A stretch of DNA of 64,000 nucleotides from Microcoleus sp. FACHB-1515 (GCF_014696105.1 NZ_JACJPO010000020.1:1-64000); one strand, 5' to 3'; numbered from the stretch's first letter, positions 36,789 to 46,608 are shown. Made by a program: numbers and translations. The notes: generated from the sequence alone by a model not told the origin.

Positions 36789-37679
36789 TTATTTTTCAAG
36801 CTCCATCTGACTGTAAAGCTGAAGCGCAGTTCGCCAAACGATGTAGCCTTCAGCGCTCAGGTGCAGCCCGTCGGTGCTGAGGGCAGGTCGCAGGTTGCCT
36901 TCAGCATCGGCAAACAGCGGATTGAGGTCGAGAAAATAAACGTTTTCTTCGCGGGCGATCGCCTCCAGTTCCCGGTTCACCTGACGGATGCGATCGTTCG
37001 TCACGGCCAAAAGGCGATCGCGCCCTTCCCACGTCACCTGATCAACGCCGTGCGGCAAAATCGACTGAAGCACAATTTGCGCTCCGGGATGCTGACGGCG
37101 CAGATCTTTGAGGATCTGTCGCTGGTTTGCCACGATCGTTTCTGGGTTGATTTGGCGGATCAGATCGTTGATGCCGATTAGCACAAGAATTGTTTGCGGC
37201 TGCGTGTCTTTGAACAGATCAAGACGGCGCAAAAGTCCTGCTGAAGTTTCGCCCGATATGCCTTGATTGAGCCAGGCGCGATCGGATGGCAGCAAATCGG
37301 GCGGAAACCACAAGCTGAGCGAATCACCTGCCAAAACCGTCAATCGCTGAGGAGGATTGGCCGCCACAGCGCGAGCTTCTTGCTGCAATAAATCCAGCCA
37401 TTGCTGATAGTTAAGCTGCTGTCGCTCTCCAAAGCTGGCCGATTGAGCGGTGTTCGTAACAGGCATGGCGGCGATTGCAGACGGTGGCGGAACAGCAGGC
37501 GGTGCAGTCGTAGACAGGCTGTGATCGCGCAGGGCGATCAGCATCAAAATGGCGAGCAAAAAGCCATTGACCAGCAGCGAAACCAGCACCCATAGCGGTT
37601 GAGACTGCCAGCGCGACGGCTTGGCCGATCGCAACCTGGGTTTGAGCGGACGTAGCGGGCGATCACGCATCGATTTCAT
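36789..37679 (-). CDS. Membrane-anchored SGNH/GDSL hydrolase
   Basis: 296 residues from ATG 37679; a GTG nine codons upstream and an ATG three codons in are alternatives. A basic N-terminus precedes one transmembrane helix (about residues 29-50, LWVLVSLLVNGFLLAILMLI). The SGNH blocks are GDSLSLWF (Ser), NQGISGETS (Gly), LIGINDL (Asn) and STDGLHLSAEGY (Asp-His). Members cleave esters of lipids, peptidoglycan or polysaccharide acetates. The single N-terminal helix points to an extracytoplasmic enzyme. Confidence 0.87.
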   Translation of the reverse strand: MKSMRDRPLRPLKPRLRSAKPSRWQSQPLWVLVSLLVNGFLLAILMLIALRDHSLSTTAPPAVPPPSAIAAMPVTNTAQSASFGERQQLNYQQWLDLLQQEARAVAANPPQRLTVLAGDSLSLWFPPDLLPSDRAWLNQGISGETSAGLLRRLDLFKDTQPQTILVLIGINDLIRQINPETIVANQRQILKDLRRQHPGAQIVLQSILPHGVDQVTWEGRDRLLAVTNDRIRQVNRELEAIAREENVYFLDLNPLFADAEGNLRPALSTDGLHLSAEGYIVWRTALQLYSQMELEK

Positions 37680-37702
37680 AGCGGGTATCGTCGCCAAAAC
37701 AG

Positions 37703-37732
37703 ACACCAGCCCGAATTGCTTCAGACTGGTGT
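37703..37732 (-). terminator. Probable terminator after amt (37773-39227)
   Basis: In the direction of transcription, ACACCAG pairs with CTGGTGT (7 bp) and is followed after two bases by TTTT. It lies about 40 bp past the amt stop and just before the hydrolase start. The stem is short, so termination may be partial. Confidence 0.45.
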
Positions 37733-37772
37733 ATTACAGTGTAGGCGCAAGTTGCACAAGATGCGATCGAGT

Positions 37773-39227
37773 TTATCGTAGTTCTGCGGAAGGTCCGCTT
37801 AAGCCCAGATCACCTTCCAACCGTGAACCCAAGCCGATTTCTTCGCCATAGCCTTCTTCGCCATGTTCGTTGATGTCGAGTCCTTGGAACTCACATTCCT
37901 CCTGAACGCGCAGGCCAACGGTAGCATCGAGAATTTTGAGGATGACGAACGTGCCAACCGCTGCCAGGATGTAGGCAATCAAGACCCCAGCGATTTGCAG
38001 GAAAAGCTGGCGGAAATTGCCAAACAGCAAGCCTTCGTGTCCTTCGATCGCTGCATTCACCGTTTTCGTTGCAAAAATGCCAGTCAGCAGTGCGCCGACC
38101 GTGCCGCCAACGCCGTGAACCGGAAACACATCGAGTGAATCATCAAACTGAAGCTTGGCCTTGAGGCTGACGGCATAAAAGCAGCAAACCGCGCCAATGC
38201 TGCCGATCAAAATTGCACCGATCGGATCGACAAAACCCGCAGCAGGCGTGATCGCCACCAGACCCACAACAGCGGCAGTCGCAGCTCCCACTGCGGTCGC
38301 CTTGCCACGCAAAACCGTCTCCAGAATCAGCCAGGTGAGCGTAGCCGCACCTGCGGCAGTGTTGGTGGAGACAAAAGCCGCCGTTGCCAACGAGCCAGCG
38401 GCCAACGCGCTTCCGGCATTAAAGCCAAACCAGCCAAACCAGAGCAGACCTGCACCCAGCAAAATGTAGGTGACGTTATGCGGCGGCGCGGGCTGATTGG
38501 GATAGGTTTTGCGAGGACCAATCACGAACGCGGCCACGAGCGCAGAAACGGCAGAAAGGATGTGAACGACCGTGCCGCCTGCAAAGTCCAGCGAGCCGAT
38601 GCCGCCATACAGTCCCAGCAGGCCACCATTTCCCCAAACCATATGCGCCATTGGGGAGTAGATGAAGGTAGACCACAGCAGCACAAACAAAGCGTAAGCC
38701 CGAAAGTTAATCCGCTCGACGATCGCCCCCGAAATTAAAGCCGGGGTGATGATCGCAAACATGGCCTGATAGATCATGAATGTCTGATGCGGAATCGTTG
38801 GGGCATAGCTTGCCACCGTTCCGGCTCCCGCAGTCTGCATGTAGTCGGTGGTTTCATAGCCGACGTTGTGCAGAAACAGCCATTCTAAGCCGCCAATCAG
38901 CGGGTTTCCCGGTGCAAAGGCGAGGCTGTAGCCCCACAGCACCCAGGTCACGCTGACAATGCCCATGAGCAAAAAGCTCATCATCATGGTGTTGAGAACG
39001 TTGCGCGATCGCACAAAGCCGCCATAAAAGAATGCCAAACCCGGAGTCATCAGCAGCACCATTGCCGCACAGGTCAGCATATATCCTGTATCAGCGGATA
39101 CCTGAGCATTGGCGGCTGCCGCTGCGACTGATTCAAGCGTCGGTGCATCTTGAGCGAAAGCGCTGTTCATGATGAACAAGCTCAAGCCGCACGCGATCGC
39201 ACCAGCAAATAAGAATTTTTTCAGCAA
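37773..39227 (-). CDS. amt: Ammonium transporter Amt (first of two)
   Basis: Ammonium channel/transporter of 484 residues. The start is a TTG at 39227, preceded by AAGGGG at good spacing; the resulting N-terminus is a signal peptide (LFAGAIACGLSLFIMNSAFAQ), as in other Amt proteins. Eleven helices are expected, with FFYGGFVRSRNVLN, the conserved Asp region FIYSPMAHMVWGNGG, DFAGGTVVHILS (pore His) and VFPVHGVGGTVGALLTGIF (pore His). The C-terminal tail ECEFQGLDINEHGEEGYG is the PII-contact region. A degenerate NtcA site lies about 70 bp upstream. Confidence 0.95.
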   Translation of the reverse strand: MLKKFLFAGAIACGLSLFIMNSAFAQDAPTLESVAAAAANAQVSADTGYMLTCAAMVLLMTPGLAFFYGGFVRSRNVLNTMMMSFLLMGIVSVTWVLWGYSLAFAPGNPLIGGLEWLFLHNVGYETTDYMQTAGAGTVASYAPTIPHQTFMIYQAMFAIITPALISGAIVERINFRAYALFVLLWSTFIYSPMAHMVWGNGGLLGLYGGIGSLDFAGGTVVHILSAVSALVAAFVIGPRKTYPNQPAPPHNVTYILLGAGLLWFGWFGFNAGSALAAGSLATAAFVSTNTAAGAATLTWLILETVLRGKATAVGAATAAVVGLVAITPAAGFVDPIGAILIGSIGAVCCFYAVSLKAKLQFDDSLDVFPVHGVGGTVGALLTGIFATKTVNAAIEGHEGLLFGNFRQLFLQIAGVLIAYILAAVGTFVILKILDATVGLRVQEECEFQGLDINEHGEEGYGEEIGLGSRLEGDLGLSGPSAELR

Positions 39228-39297
39228 GTTCAGTTACCCCTTGACGCCGAAAGTTGCTTCAACTTTGCATTGCATCAATTTCGATCGGGGTAAAACT

Positions 39298-39311
39298 GTA
39301 TGGGCGATAAC
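39298..39311 (-). promoter_or_regulatory. Degenerate NtcA site upstream of amt (37773-39227)
   Basis: On the coding strand GTT-N8-TAC, one mismatch from GTA-N8-TAC, ends 71 bp before the TTG start. A TGCAAT hexamer follows 23 bases further on, the same geometry as at the second amt gene. The match is suggestive but not exact. Confidence 0.45.
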
Positions 39312-39423
39312 AAATTATTTTCTTTCAAGGAACCGTAATAAAGCTTTTATATCTCTATTGGCATAGGTAAATCTGCGTAGAGTTTAATGAAGTTTGCTCT
39401 ATATTTCTTGATGGTTAAAGGCA

Positions 39424-39453
39424 AACAGCAGCCCCCGTTTGGAAGCTGCTGTT
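39424..39453 (-). terminator. Probable terminator after amt (39474-41069)
   Basis: AACAGCAGC and GCTGCTGTT form a perfect 9-bp stem around a 12-base loop, 21 bp after the stop. On the transcribed strand it is followed by TTTGCCTTT, an interrupted T-run. Confidence 0.65.
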
Positions 39454-39473
39454 GAGTTCTCAGAGTCGATCGA

Positions 39474-41069
39474 CTATGGATTGCTATCCACAATGCGAGC
39501 GCTAGAAGACGGGTAAGACATGCCTGATGCCATGCCCGTTGCGTCTTTGGTGAAGCCTGCGTAAGCTTCCATGCCGTGTTCGCCGATGTCGAGGCCGATC
39601 ATTTCCTCTTCTTCGGTGACGCGGATGCCCATGATCGCCTTGAGCGCATACCAGAAGATCGTCGAGAGCAACACAGTCATGCCGCCCACAGCCAAGCTGC
39701 CTGCAAACTGGTGCCACAGTTGAGCAATGCCGCCGCCATAAAGCAATCCAGCATTTGGACCTGCGGAGTAAAGTGCGCCTTCTGCGTCACTGGGACCGAG
39801 GGCAAACAAGCCAACTGCCAGCGTTCCCCAGAAACCATTGACCAAGTGAACTGAGATCGCGCCGACCGGATCGTCGATCTTGAGGCGATCGAAAAATCCA
39901 ACTGCGAACACCACAAGAATTCCAGCAATGATGCCGATCACTGCTGCACCAAAGCCATCCACAAAAGCACAGCCTGCCGTAACGCCTACCAAGCCAGCCA
40001 GAACGCCGTTGATGATCATCGACAGATCCGGCTTGCCCAACAGCAGCCAAGCGGTAATCGTGGCTGCAAGACCGCCGAATGCGCCTGCGGTGTTGGTGGT
40101 GAGGGCGATGTGGGCGATGTAGCTGCCGTCGCCAACAGCCATCGTCGAACCGGGGTTAAAGCCAAACCAGCCCAGCCACAGAATCAGAGCGCCCAAGGTG
40201 GCAATGCTCATGTTGTGAGCGGGAAGCGCGTTGGCTGTGCCGTCTGAGTTGTACTTGCCGATGCGGGGGCCAAGAATGGCCGCGCCCATCAGTGCTGCCC
40301 AGCCGCCGACTGCGTGAACAACCGTCGATCCGGCAAAATCCCAAAAACCAGCGCCAGCCAGCCAACCGCCGCCCCAAATCCAGTGTCCGGTGATTGGGTA
40401 GGCAATTCCGACGAGCAGCAAGCTGAAGATCAAAAAGTCCACAAACTTGATGCGTTCAGCAACCGCACCCGACACGATCGTCGCTGCGGTTCCGGCAAAC
40501 ACAAGCTGGAAGAAGAACTTCGCCGCTAGGGGAACGCCAGTCCAGCTTAGCGAGCTGAAAATGCCCTGGTAGGCGTCGCCCGTTGCGGGGCTGTTGTCTG
40601 CGCCTGCGAGGAACATGCCGCCCAAGCCGCCGATGAAGCCATTGCCTGTGCTGAACATGAGGCTAAAGCCGATCGCCCAAAATGCGATCGTCGAAAGCGC
40701 AAACACGATTAGGTTTTTCGCCAGCACGTTGACCGCATTTTTCTGGCGGCACATGCCCGTTTCCAACATGCAGAAGCCCGCGTTCATGAAGAACACCAGC
40801 ATTCCTGCAACCATCACCCACATCGTATCCAGGCCGACTTTGAGTTCTGCCAAGCTCTCTTCCGTTGTCGGGGCGGCATCTTGGGCAGAAGCCGAGAAGC
40901 AGGCCACCAAAACGATTAGAACGGCGAGCGGAATGCAAGCTTGCCAAGTGGGGGTGAGTCGAGCGATCGCATTCACGTCGCCCAGCTTGCGGACAGTGGC
41001 GATCGACGGCACAACCGCCCGCAAATCGAGAGGCCGCTTACCTCTCCTTCGATACAAAAACCTAGACAT
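39474..41069 (-). CDS. amt: Ammonium transporter Amt (second, NtcA-box promoter)
   Basis: 531 residues, longer at the N-terminus than its neighbour: a basic segment ([16 protein letters not shown]) and a hydrophobic stretch (about 45-62) precede the mature start [12 protein letters not shown]. Amt hallmarks are [49 protein letters not shown] (pore His), [11 protein letters not shown] and [16 protein letters not shown] (pore His). The tail [18 protein letters not shown] is the PII-contact type. The two Amt proteins are clearly different subtypes. An exact NtcA box lies about 220 bp upstream. Confidence 0.95.
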   Translation of the reverse strand: MSRFLYRRRGKRPLDLRAVVPSIATVRKLGDVNAIARLTPTWQACIPLAVLIVLVACFSASAQDAAPTTEESLAELKVGLDTMWVMVAGMLVFFMNAGFCMLETGMCRQKNAVNVLAKNLIVFALSTIAFWAIGFSLMFSTGNGFIGGLGGMFLAGADNSPATGDAYQGIFSSLSWTGVPLAAKFFFQLVFAGTAATIVSGAVAERIKFVDFLIFSLLLVGIAYPITGHWIWGGGWLAGAGFWDFAGSTVVHAVGGWAALMGAAILGPRIGKYNSDGTANALPAHNMSIATLGALILWLGWFGFNPGSTMAVGDGSYIAHIALTTNTAGAFGGLAATITAWLLLGKPDLSMIINGVLAGLVGVTAGCAFVDGFGAAVIGIIAGILVVFAVGFFDRLKIDDPVGAISVHLVNGFWGTLAVGLFALGPSDAEGALYSAGPNAGLLYGGGIAQLWHQFAGSLAVGGMTVLLSTIFWYALKAIMGIRVTEEEEMIGLDIGEHGMEAYAGFTKDATGMASGMSYPSSSARIVDSNP

Positions 41070-41261
41070 AGCAATGGGTTCCTTGAGGAAAAAGCATCAA
41101 AGCAAGCCGCTTAACCGACGACAGCTAGCAGCACAACGGTAGAGCAACCTGCAAGAAAAGGCTTGAAGGCTCAGATGCCAGAAATTCAGCTAGCCAGCGA
41201 TCGATTAACGTCGCGAAAAGCAAGAATTTAGACAGCGTTGATCTTAGATGGAATGCTTAAG

Positions 41262-41305
41262 ATTTCATCAATTCTTATTAAGCTCATTCTGTAATCTCTT
41301 ATACA
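41262..41305 (-). promoter_or_regulatory. NtcA-activated promoter of amt (39474-41069)
   Basis: TGTA-N8-TACA at 41290-41305 is a full match to the NtcA consensus including the outer T/A pair. In the direction of transcription, a TGAAAT hexamer (41262-41267) follows after 23 bases, near the 22-base spacing and TAN3T form of class II NtcA promoters. The predicted start near 41255 would give a leader of about 190 nt. Confidence 0.8.
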
Positions 41306-41407
41306 TTTCACCTAAATCAGTGAAAGGGATATATTAAAGATTCTAATAATTCCTGTAGAAACTATTGATTTTTTTGACTTGACAAATAACAGTTTGTGGA
41401 TTGTTCT

Positions 41408-41767
41408 TCAATAAACCGTTTCATCTTCCTGCCGCCAAGCCGGATCAACAATGCAAATAAACACCAGCGGCTCGTTTTCAGTATTCGTAATCCGCTGTTT
41501 CGCGTGGGGCGGAATGTAAATTGCGTCTCCAGGTTCCACGATTTGGCGATCGCTATCAATCTCCATCTCGCCCCGTCCGCTCAAAATGTAGTAGACCTCA
41601 CTGGTTGTGAGCGAATGCAAAATTGAAGTTTGCCCAGCCGCAACGATCGCATGAGCCAAACTGTAGCGCAGGTCGATCGGCTGCTTGTCGGGATGCAGCA
41701 ATTCGCGCAATTGCGTTCCATCTCCCGCCACAAATTCCGGGCAATCATTCAGCTTTTTAATCAGCAT
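41408..41767 (-). CDS. Small cupin-domain protein
   Basis: 119 residues from ATG 41767; the frame is open about 30 residues further upstream but without family character. Single cupin barrel: motif 1 HSLTTSEVYYILSGRGEMEID and motif 2 PGDAIYIPPHAKQRITN. The motif 1 His-Glu set and motif 2 His point to a metal site. Proteins like this include mannose-6-phosphate isomerase-like cupins and dioxygenases; no specific activity can be named. It shares strand with the gene upstream (41790-42077), 22 bp away. Confidence 0.83.
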   Translation of the reverse strand: MLIKKLNDCPEFVAGDGTQLRELLHPDKQPIDLRYSLAHAIVAAGQTSILHSLTTSEVYYILSGRGEMEIDSDRQIVEPGDAIYIPPHAKQRITNTENEPLVFICIVDPAWRQEDETVY

Positions 41768-41789
41768 TCGTTTATTGAATTGATTGAAG

Positions 41790-42077
41790 TTAGAACGGCT
41801 CGTAGTCGCGACAGCCGATCGCCGATTCTGACAAGGCAATATCCGGACGAACTGCACATTTCAAGTGATAATCCCCTGTAAAAAACTGACAGTTTGCACA
41901 GGGAATCTGGTGCATTCGTCGCGTGTTTTTAACACCATCTCGACAGGCAGACCAGACACTCCAAACCGACATGCCAACTAGTCCCCAAGCGAATAAAAAA
42001 CACAGTGGCACAATAATCGGCTGAAGCAGGTTTACAAGCCACAGCGCTAGACTAATCACGAACTCAAACAAAATCAT
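41790..42077 (-). CDS. Small membrane protein with a conserved cysteine C-terminus
   Basis: 95 residues. Two hydrophobic helices (about 3-20 and 22-45) are followed by a cytosolic-type part with CANCQFFTGDYHLKCAV and GCRDYEPF. The four cysteines could bind metal. I believe this C-terminal pattern is conserved among cyanobacterial hypotheticals. Function unknown. The gene precedes the cupin gene and is probably cotranscribed. Confidence 0.6.
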   Translation of the reverse strand: MILFEFVISLALWLVNLLQPIIVPLCFLFAWGLVGMSVWSVWSACRDGVKNTRRMHQIPCANCQFFTGDYHLKCAVRPDIALSESAIGCRDYEPF

Positions 42078-42292
42078 TACGGCATGAGAATCAAATTAAG
42101 TTTATTCTCGCGAATCGAATCGCGATCGCACCTCAACCGATCGATAGGTTGTCATCCTACTATCAGGTGAATCGATTGACAGAATTTCACCTGAAATCAT
42201 TCGTCCAAAAGAGAACAAAAACTTTACAAATTGCTGCAAAATTCAATACAGCGATTGCCCCGCTTCAAACTACCACTTCAAACAGGATACCA

Positions 42293-43261
42293 ATGCCGCT
42301 TCATCAAAACTCTGGCCGCTGGCGTTTGGGCTTAGCGCTCGCGCTAGTGACTGTTTCATTTTGGGGTGTTTTGCCGATCGCCCTCACGATTGCTTTACAG
42401 GCGATCGATCCCTACACCGTCACTTGGTTTCGCTTTCTGGTTTCGTTTCTGTTGCTGTTTGGATTTTTGGGACTGCGCGGCCAGTTGCCAAGCTGGAAAA
42501 TTCTCAAAGCTGCACGCCTAGAACTGCTGGCGATCGCCACTGTTTTCCTAGCAGCAAACTACCTGCTATTTGTGCTGGGTTTAATTAACACTTCGCCTGC
42601 AAATTCACAGGTGATTATTCAGCTTTCGCCTGTCTTCTTGGCAATGGGCGGACTGGTGATTTTCAAGGAGCGCTATACGCGATCGCAATGGCTTGGACTC
42701 AGTTTGCTGATTGCTGGAATGAGCTTATTTTTCAACGATCAGCTTCGCGAACTAGCCGTTGCTTCGCCCAACTATTTGCTAGGCAGCGGAATTCTAGTTT
42801 TAGCCGCAGCAACTTGGGCGATCTATGCGCTGGCGCAAAAACAGCTTTTGCAACAGCTACCTTCTGCCACCATTATGTTAGTAATTTACGGTGGAAGTGC
42901 GCTGATATTTACGCCATTAAGCTCGCCAGAACAGCTACTAGATTTAACGCCGTTTCAGTGGGGAATGTTGATGTTTGCTGCTTTGAATACCCTGCTGGCT
43001 TACGGCGCGTTTGCCGAAGCGCTCAATCATTGGGAAGCGTCTCGCGTCAGTGCCGTGATATCGCTAACGCCGATCGTGACGCTGGGCGCAGTTGCGATCG
43101 CGGCCAAGCTGCTGCCCAATTCGATCGCTGCCGAGCAAATTACCCGATTGGGATTTGCAGGCGCAGTTTTGGTGGTGGCGGGGTCGTTCACGATCGCACT
43201 GGGACAGCGACAGTCCGCGCCGAAAGTTGTTGAGCGGAGTGTCAATCGATCGCTGCGCTAA
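42293..43261 (+). CDS. EamA/DMT-family transporter
   Basis: 322 residues from ATG 42293, preceded by AGGA; the frame is open for 48 more codons upstream with no family character. Ten hydrophobic helices in two EamA repeats are seen: WGVLPIALTIALQAIDPYTVTWFRF begins the first and WAIYALAQKQLL the second. Members export metabolites, amino acids or drugs; the substrate is unknown. A nested hairpin terminator follows. Confidence 0.87.
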   Translation: MPLHQNSGRWRLGLALALVTVSFWGVLPIALTIALQAIDPYTVTWFRFLVSFLLLFGFLGLRGQLPSWKILKAARLELLAIATVFLAANYLLFVLGLINTSPANSQVIIQLSPVFLAMGGLVIFKERYTRSQWLGLSLLIAGMSLFFNDQLRELAVASPNYLLGSGILVLAAATWAIYALAQKQLLQQLPSATIMLVIYGGSALIFTPLSSPEQLLDLTPFQWGMLMFAALNTLLAYGAFAEALNHWEASRVSAVISLTPIVTLGAVAIAAKLLPNSIAAEQITRLGFAGAVLVVAGSFTIALGQRQSAPKVVERSVNRSLR

Positions 43262-43268
43262 AATAGCA

Positions 43269-43325
43269 AAGTGCCATACTCCAATCGGAAAACTGGAGTT
43301 AAGGCACTTGCTCGCTTCTTTTTGT
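43269..43325 (+). terminator. Nested-hairpin terminator after the EamA gene
   Basis: Outer arms AAGTGCC/GGCACTT and inner arms ACTCCA/TGGAGT form a two-step stem, followed by CTTCTTTTTG. It lies 8 bp past the stop codon. Confidence 0.75.
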
Positions 43326-43398
43326 GGGATGATATCTCGGTAAGCTTCAGCATTTTTTGCTTTTTGAGATTGTACTAGAGGTTACAGGAAGTCAGAAC

Positions 43399-44034
43399 AT
43401 GGCACTTCGACTAGGCGATACAGTTCCCAATTTCACGCAAGATTCTTCCGAAGGCACGATCGACTTTTACGATTGGGCAGGCGATAGCTGGGTAGTGCTG
43501 TTTTCGCACCCCGCCGACTATACGCCCGTTTGCACGACTGAGCTTGGCATGGTGGCTAAGATCAAGCCCGAATTTGACAAGCGCAATGCCAAAGTGATTG
43601 CGCTAAGCGTGGATACCGCCGAATCGCACAAAGGCTGGATTGGCGACATCAACGAAACGCAAAGCACCACGCTCAACTATCCGATCTTGGCCGACCCCGA
43701 TCGCAAAGTGTCGGATCTCTACGACATGATTCACCCGAACGCCAACAATACGCTGACGGTGCGATCGGTGTTCATCATCGACCCGCAAAAGAAACTGCGC
43801 CTCACCTTCACCTATCCGGCCAGTACAGGACGCAATTTTGACGAAATTCTGCGCGTCCTCGATTCGCTTCAGCTTACCGATGGCTACAGCGTGGCAACTC
43901 CGGCCAACTGGGAAGATGGCGGCGACTGCGTCGTTGTGCCGTCGATTCCGACCGACCAAGCTCGCGAGAAATTCCCCAAAGGCGTCACGGAAATTAAGCC
44001 CTATCTGCGGATGACGCCGCAGCCGAACAAGTAA
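43399..44034 (+). CDS. 1-Cys peroxiredoxin (Prx6 type)
   Basis: 211 residues from ATG 43399 with AGGA about 12 bp upstream. Peroxidatic cysteine in HPADYTPVCTTELG near residue 45. The C-terminal half follows the Prx6/1-Cys pattern (PANWEDGGDCVVVPSI, LRMTPQPNK). It reduces hydrogen and alkyl peroxides. A second cysteine near the C-terminus (DGGDC) is typical of the subgroup but not a resolving residue in the 2-Cys sense. A strong terminator follows. Confidence 0.94.
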   Translation: MALRLGDTVPNFTQDSSEGTIDFYDWAGDSWVVLFSHPADYTPVCTTELGMVAKIKPEFDKRNAKVIALSVDTAESHKGWIGDINETQSTTLNYPILADPDRKVSDLYDMIHPNANNTLTVRSVFIIDPQKKLRLTFTYPASTGRNFDEILRVLDSLQLTDGYSVATPANWEDGGDCVVVPSIPTDQAREKFPKGVTEIKPYLRMTPQPNK

Positions 44035-44055
44035 TTTGTGCTGACTTGATTGGCT

Positions 44056-44086
44056 AAGCCCAGTGAGCGATCGCTGGGCTTTTTTG
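44056..44086 (+). terminator. Intrinsic terminator after the peroxiredoxin gene
   Basis: AAGCCCAG pairs with CTGGGCTT (8 bp) around a 10-base loop containing HIP1-like sequence, followed by a T-run. It lies about 22 bp after the stop. Confidence 0.9.
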
Positions 44087-44108
44087 CATGAATTGTCCTT
44101 GCCTTCTT

Positions 44109-45074
44109 CTAACTTCCAATCCCTGCTTCTGCCAAGGTTTGTTCAGTGCGGCGGGGAATGCTGTAGGTGAGGAAGTCGTGCGCCATGATCGTGTTGGGAA
44201 AGATCGATCGCGCTTCGGTCAGCAGATCTTCAAGCTGGATAGCATTGCCGGGAGCATAGCGCGGACTGAAGTGGGTCATGATCAATTGCTTCACCTGAGC
44301 GAGGAGGGCGACTTGGGCGGCCATTGTGGAGGTGGAGTGTAAGCGCTGGTAGGCGAGTTCAGCGTCTTGGTGGGCGAAGGTCGCTTCGTGGACGAGAACA
44401 TCGGCATCCTGGGAGAGCGGGATGGCGTTTTCGGTGAAGATGGTGTCGGTGCAGTAAACGAATTTGCGTCCGATTTCGGTTTGGCCGCAGAGGGTGGAGC
44501 CGTCGATCGATCGACCGTCCGGTAAAGTGACAGTTTCGCCGCGCTTCAGTTTGCCGTAGAGGGGGCCAGAAGGAATGCCAAGTTCGATCGCTTTTTCGAC
44601 GTTGAAGCGTCCAGGTTTGTCTTTTTCGGTGACGCGATAGCCAAAAGCGGGGACGCGATGTTCCAGGGCGGCACAGCTTACGGTGAATTCGTCATCTTCA
44701 AACACGATGCCGGGCTGAACGGTGTGCACCTTGACAGGGTAGCCAAAGTGAGTTTGGGAAAATTTTCCGGCTGCCCGCAAGTAGTCTTCAAGGCGGGGCG
44801 GACCGTAGATGTCGATGCGGCTGGGATTTCCGGCGAGTCCGCAGCTTGCCAGCAGTCCCATCAGGCCGTAGATATGGTCTCCGTGCATGTGGGTGATGAA
44901 GATGCGGGTGATTTGACTGATGCGAACGTCGCTGCGTAGAATTTGGTGCTGTGTGCCTTCGCCGCAGTCAAACAGCCACACCTCCGATCGCTGCGGCAGC
45001 CTCAGCGCCAAGCTGGAGACATTGCGCGATCGCGTCGGCACGCCAGAACTGGTTCCCAAAAACGTAATTTGCAC
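44109..45074 (-). CDS. rnz: Ribonuclease Z
   Basis: Endonuclease that removes the 3' trailer of tRNA precursors. 321 residues from GTG 45074. The beta-lactamase fold carries [10 protein letters not shown], the metal motif [13 protein letters not shown], and later metal ligands in [16 protein letters not shown] and the family [12 protein letters not shown] ending. The gene converges on the peroxiredoxin terminator. Confidence 0.96.
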   Translation of the reverse strand: MQITFLGTSSGVPTRSRNVSSLALRLPQRSEVWLFDCGEGTQHQILRSDVRISQITRIFITHMHGDHIYGLMGLLASCGLAGNPSRIDIYGPPRLEDYLRAAGKFSQTHFGYPVKVHTVQPGIVFEDDEFTVSCAALEHRVPAFGYRVTEKDKPGRFNVEKAIELGIPSGPLYGKLKRGETVTLPDGRSIDGSTLCGQTEIGRKFVYCTDTIFTENAIPLSQDADVLVHEATFAHQDAELAYQRLHSTSTMAAQVALLAQVKQLIMTHFSPRYAPGNAIQLEDLLTEARSIFPNTIMAHDFLTYSIPRRTEQTLAEAGIGS

Positions 45075-45334
45075 GGTTGACGCTGATTAAATCACCTTTT
45101 TCCATAGTAGTTCGTGGCAATTGCAGCGCAAACATCGCGGAAACATCCAAGCGATCGCCTCAGTCTCGGCATTCGGTGATTCACAATTGCCAAACTTTCA
45201 ATGCAAAATTCGCCGCAAGTTCACAGAACTTGCAGTAGATTGATTAAGATTGCAACGAAATTGTGAACTTGACACCTGGCGATCGACAGACAATCGCTGC
45301 ACAACCACAGCTTCTTTAGGAGGAGTGAAGATTC

Positions 45335-46564
45335 ATGACGGCTGCACAAACCGCTATCCCCTCGTCCCGCTGGCTGCAAACCGTTTTGCGTTTGGGCAAA
45401 CAATCTTGGTGGCTGACGCTGCTGCTCTGGCTGGTTTCCCTCACACCTGCCAAAGCCGCAGAGCTAGAGTTGCGCGTGGCGATCGAGCAGGATGCCAGTT
45501 CGGTTGTGGTCGGCAGTTCCACGCCTGCCGTTGTCAAAGATGCCCAAGGTCAAGTGCTGGCAAGATTGGGAGCCAGTCAAGCCGTCGAAGCGCGATCGGA
45601 CGGCAATGGCGCAATCTTGATCGACAACGGCCAGCAAAGCTATCGCACTGGGCAGCTTTGGGTTGAGCCGAGCGGTGAAAGCGGATTGGTTTCGATCGGA
45701 ACTCAGGTCAGCAACAGCAAATGGTATCGCGGACGCACCCTCGTGGTTCCCACCGCTGACGGCTTGACAGCAGTAAACTACGTTGATCTTGAAGAATATC
45801 TTTACAGCGTTGTTGGCGGCGAAATGCCCACCAACTGGAGCCTAGAAGCGCTCAAAGCCCAAGCCGTTGCCGCCCGCTCCTACGCGCTCTATCAGCGACA
45901 AAGCGGCGCAAACAGCGTTTTTGATATGGGCGACACGACCCGCTGGCAGTTTTATCAAGGCGTGGAAGAAGAAGCACCCAGCACGATCGCCGCCGTCAAT
46001 GCCACAGCCGGACAAGTCCTCACCTACCAAGGACAAATCATCAACGCCGTCTTCCACTCGTCTTCGGGCGGCCACACGGAAAACTCAGAAGATGTCTGGG
46101 TGCAAGCTCTTCCTTACCTCAGAGCCGTTGAAGACTACGACACCGACGCTCCCGTTTTTCAATGGCAAGAAACCTTTAGCGCCGACCAAATGAGCGCTCG
46201 CATTACCGGAATCGGCACGGTTTTGGAGTTTCGACCTGTGCAAATGATTGGCGATCGCCGCGTCCGCCGCATGCTGGTTGTCGGCAGTGCCGGAACTCGC
46301 GAAATGACGGGCGACCAAATCCGCCAAGCCCTCAACCTCCGCAGCACCTATTTCCGCATCGCCCCCAACCTGGGATCGATCGCCAGCACTGAATCCGTCC
46401 CCTCCACTCCCGTTGGCTTTCAAGTCGTTGGACGCGGTTTCGGACACGGCCTCGGCATGAGCCAGTATGGAGCCTATGCCCTCGCCCGCCAAGGCAACAA
46501 CTATCAGCAGATTCTCGCTCACTACTACCAGCGCACTCAGCTTTCTCGAATCCAAGTGCGTTGA
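45335..46564 (+). CDS. SpoIID/LytB-domain protein
   Basis: 409 residues. AGGAGG lies 9 bp before the ATG. The signal peptide (about 1-42) ends LTPAKAAEL. A beta-rich segment precedes the SpoIID domain (about 130-400), with VNYVDLEEYLYSVVGGEMPTNWSLEALKAQAVAARSYA split over the start, HSSSGGHTENSEDVW, and the end motif GRGFGHGLGMSQYGAYALA. Bacillus SpoIID is a lytic transglycosylase; cyanobacterial forms are uncharacterised and likely act on peptidoglycan in the periplasm. Confidence 0.87.
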   Translation: MTAAQTAIPSSRWLQTVLRLGKQSWWLTLLLWLVSLTPAKAAELELRVAIEQDASSVVVGSSTPAVVKDAQGQVLARLGASQAVEARSDGNGAILIDNGQQSYRTGQLWVEPSGESGLVSIGTQVSNSKWYRGRTLVVPTADGLTAVNYVDLEEYLYSVVGGEMPTNWSLEALKAQAVAARSYALYQRQSGANSVFDMGDTTRWQFYQGVEEEAPSTIAAVNATAGQVLTYQGQIINAVFHSSSGGHTENSEDVWVQALPYLRAVEDYDTDAPVFQWQETFSADQMSARITGIGTVLEFRPVQMIGDRRVRRMLVVGSAGTREMTGDQIRQALNLRSTYFRIAPNLGSIASTESVPSTPVGFQVVGRGFGHGLGMSQYGAYALARQGNNYQQILAHYYQRTQLSRIQVR

Positions 46565-46608
46565 GGAGTATCGAGGCGTCGGTAGAAAAGCGTTCGGGGG
46601 TTAGGGTC

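Noticed and set aside
37733-37746. GTA-N8-TAG near the hydrolase gene as an NtcA site
   Set aside because: One mismatch in a half-site and no -10 element at the right distance; it is close to a terminator stem.
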